Assembly (NCBI GenBank): GCA_017311185.1
Contig: JAESUZ010003499.1
Span: 620,001-684,000 of the forward strand
From: Proteles cristata cristata
Taxonomy: Eukaryota > Chordata > Mammalia > Carnivora > Hyaenidae
Direction of reading: 5' to 3'
Length of the DNA: 64,000 nucleotides
Shown: in pieces, positions 62,352 through 64,000 of the stretch
How the letters are laid out: the number at the start of each line of letters is the position of its first letter
How positions within the stretch are numbered: the stretch's first letter is position 1
Translations under genes and position numbers: made by a program
The notes under the pieces: model-generated
What the model was told of the DNA's origin: nothing
Database searches by the model: none
The model's input: the letters and a program-made list of their open reading frames with translations, nothing else

Positions 62352-64000
62352 CGCTGCCCGGGAGGCCCAGAGGTCTTTCCCTCTCCCACTGCTCATTCCC
62401 TGGAAGGAGCCCAGGAAGAGCTCTTTTGGGCCCGCTGTTCTGGGAGGGGAGGGGCACCTGGCCAGACCCAGGAACTGGGGCGTCTGGCACCAAATCCAAT
62501 ATCAGACTTGACTCCGGGCTCGACTACCTGGGGACAGGGCGGGTCAGGACTGAGGAATCTGTGGGCCGCACGGGACCTCCTCCTCCTCACCCCCACCCTC
62601 ACCCCCACCCCAAGCCGCAACACTGGGGACTTCCTGCGGCCTTTTCCCGGAGCCGCGGGCGCCCGCCCTGAAGGGACCGGGGTCCGTGGGGGGCCTCACA
62701 GCAGAACCTCTTCTTGGAGCTTGGCCTGCCTAACAGCCAAGTGGAGCTTTTCTCCGGGGGGAACAGGGTGGCCCTCAGGGTTTGACCCCACCCCTGCTCT
62801 TCCTACCCACCCCCGCCCCCCAGCTGTCCCTGAGACATTTCACAGAACACAGCTAGGGAGCCCAAATCTCTCTTTTTCCACCCAAAGGAACTGAGGCACA
62901 GAGAAGGCAGGCATCTGGCCCAAGGCCTCACAGCATGCCACTGACGCACCGCGGGCTGCACCCCATCATTAAGGAGCACCCAGTGTCACAGCCAACCAGC
63001 GCTAAGTAGGGACATAAAATGACACTGTCCCTCCTGCCTCCCACACACACACCAGCGCCTCGGGGCAGCCCCCGCCTTGGGGACAGAAGCCGCTCCGCAC
63101 CTGCTCCCTGCACCTGCCCATGGAGAAGCCCCAAGTCCATCCACACGGCCTTTCCTTGACCCTGTTCTCTCCAGAGGAGGCCAAGGGGAAGCAAGGCTGC
63201 CTGCTGCAGACGGGCTGCAAGAGTGGGGGATGGGGAGCCAGCTGCTCCCGCACGGCCAAGGGCTCTGACCCTCTGAGCCTCGGTTTCCCTCTCCCCCTAC
63301 AGAGAGGCGGTATTCCAGCCCCTTCCTCAGGTTGATGGGGGCAAGGAAGTGTCCACGAGGCCACCTCTATTCCTCGCTTGAATGGTGGGGAGGTTCTGCA
63401 CACCCCCAGCACCCACAGGCAAAGGTGATAGAGGTCAGCGGGGTGAGGGCCCCGGAGACCGGGGAAACCCCTCTGTGCTTGGTCCCCAGCCTCGCCGGAG
63501 CGGCTCCCCCCAGACAGTGGCAGGGCGGCCTCGCCTCACCCCCTCACTCCCCCACTGCCCTGCTCGCTCTGAGCGGAGGGAAACTCTAGGCCGAAAGAGT
63601 AGAGGCTGGGGGCCCGGCCGGGCTGTCTACACTGCCTGCCGGTGTCCCCACAGGTGCGCCGCAGACACAGTGCTTGGTCACCAGGACAGGGGCCCAGGGG
63701 CGGCAGGGGAAGGGGGCTGCTGGAACAGCCAGAGCGTTGGCGTCCACAGGTAGGTGCTCCCTGGTGACGGTGCCCTCCTCCCACCTTGGCCAGTGCCCGG
63801 GAGGCACTCTGTAGCGCTCTCTGCCCAGCCAGGAACCGCATCTTGGCTTAGCCCAGAGACCCTCGCTCCTGGAGCAGACCCGGGTCGCTCTGTGATCACA
63901 CGCAGGCGGGCAGTGTGAGTGACAGCTGTGGGGTATGCACCCTGAGTTGTGAGCGAGGTGCCCAGCCAGTGGCCAGGCCCAGACCAGCAGGATCCTGCAG
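62352..64000. other. intergenic region to the window end
   Basis: No gene is recognised. It contains a short CCCCACCCTCACCC repeat at 62592, MIR-core-like pieces (62880-62940; reversed at 63265-63330) and otherwise unassigned GC-rich DNA. Short frames on both strands look accidental. Confidence 0.5.

Overview
The window is mammalian nuclear DNA from a cat-family (feliform) carnivore. Sixteen tRNA-Lys-derived carnivore SINEs carry the cat-type body (heads like GGCGCCTGGGTGGCTCAGTC, middle GGGCTCTGTGCTGACAGCTC) rather than the canid form. The only gene I can support is FIBCD1 (fibrinogen C domain containing 1), present complete on the + strand. From general knowledge of human 9q34, LAMC3 lies beyond its 5' side and QRFP/ABL1 beyond its 3' side. 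I find no exon of any of these here, which fits the wide intergenic spaces known in human.

Layout. 1-24,800 is intergenic: old MIR, L2, L1 and MaLR remnants, eight SINEs, simple repeats and a few AT-richer islands that look like conserved non-coding elements. 24,800-26,900 is a strong CpG island with promoter-like signals, a 55-nt alternating CG/TG tract and coding exon 1 (26537-26608). Exons 2-7 lie at 35386-35865, 39742-39889, 40212-40348, 51043-51139, 56183-56362 and 56886-57145. All six introns are GT-AG, and the joined frame stays open for 457 codons. A 3.4-kb 3' UTR ends at an AATAAA at 60564. From 60.6 kb to the end the DNA is intergenic and holds a 29-bp minisatellite at 62084-62351.

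The encoded protein is a type II membrane receptor. It has a short cytoplasmic tail, one transmembrane helix (about 30-54), a coiled-coil ectodomain stalk and a C-terminal fibrinogen-related domain (about 236-457). The calcium-site and acetyl-group pocket residues known from human FIBCD1 are all present, so an intact acetyl-group (chitin/glycan) binding receptor is expected. The product is four residues shorter than I remember for human (457 against 461), and the difference lies in the linker encoded by exon 3.

I found no prokaryotic-type system, CRISPR array, RNA gene or clearly new gene. The most interesting leftovers are the promoter architecture, the two-state 29-bp minisatellite, a 71-bp CCAAT-bearing tandem repeat at the left edge, a young SINE subfamily with exact target-site duplications, and several homeobox-motif-rich AT islands. 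Repeat family names and limits come from remembered consensus sequences, not a RepeatMasker run, so most boundaries are approximate.
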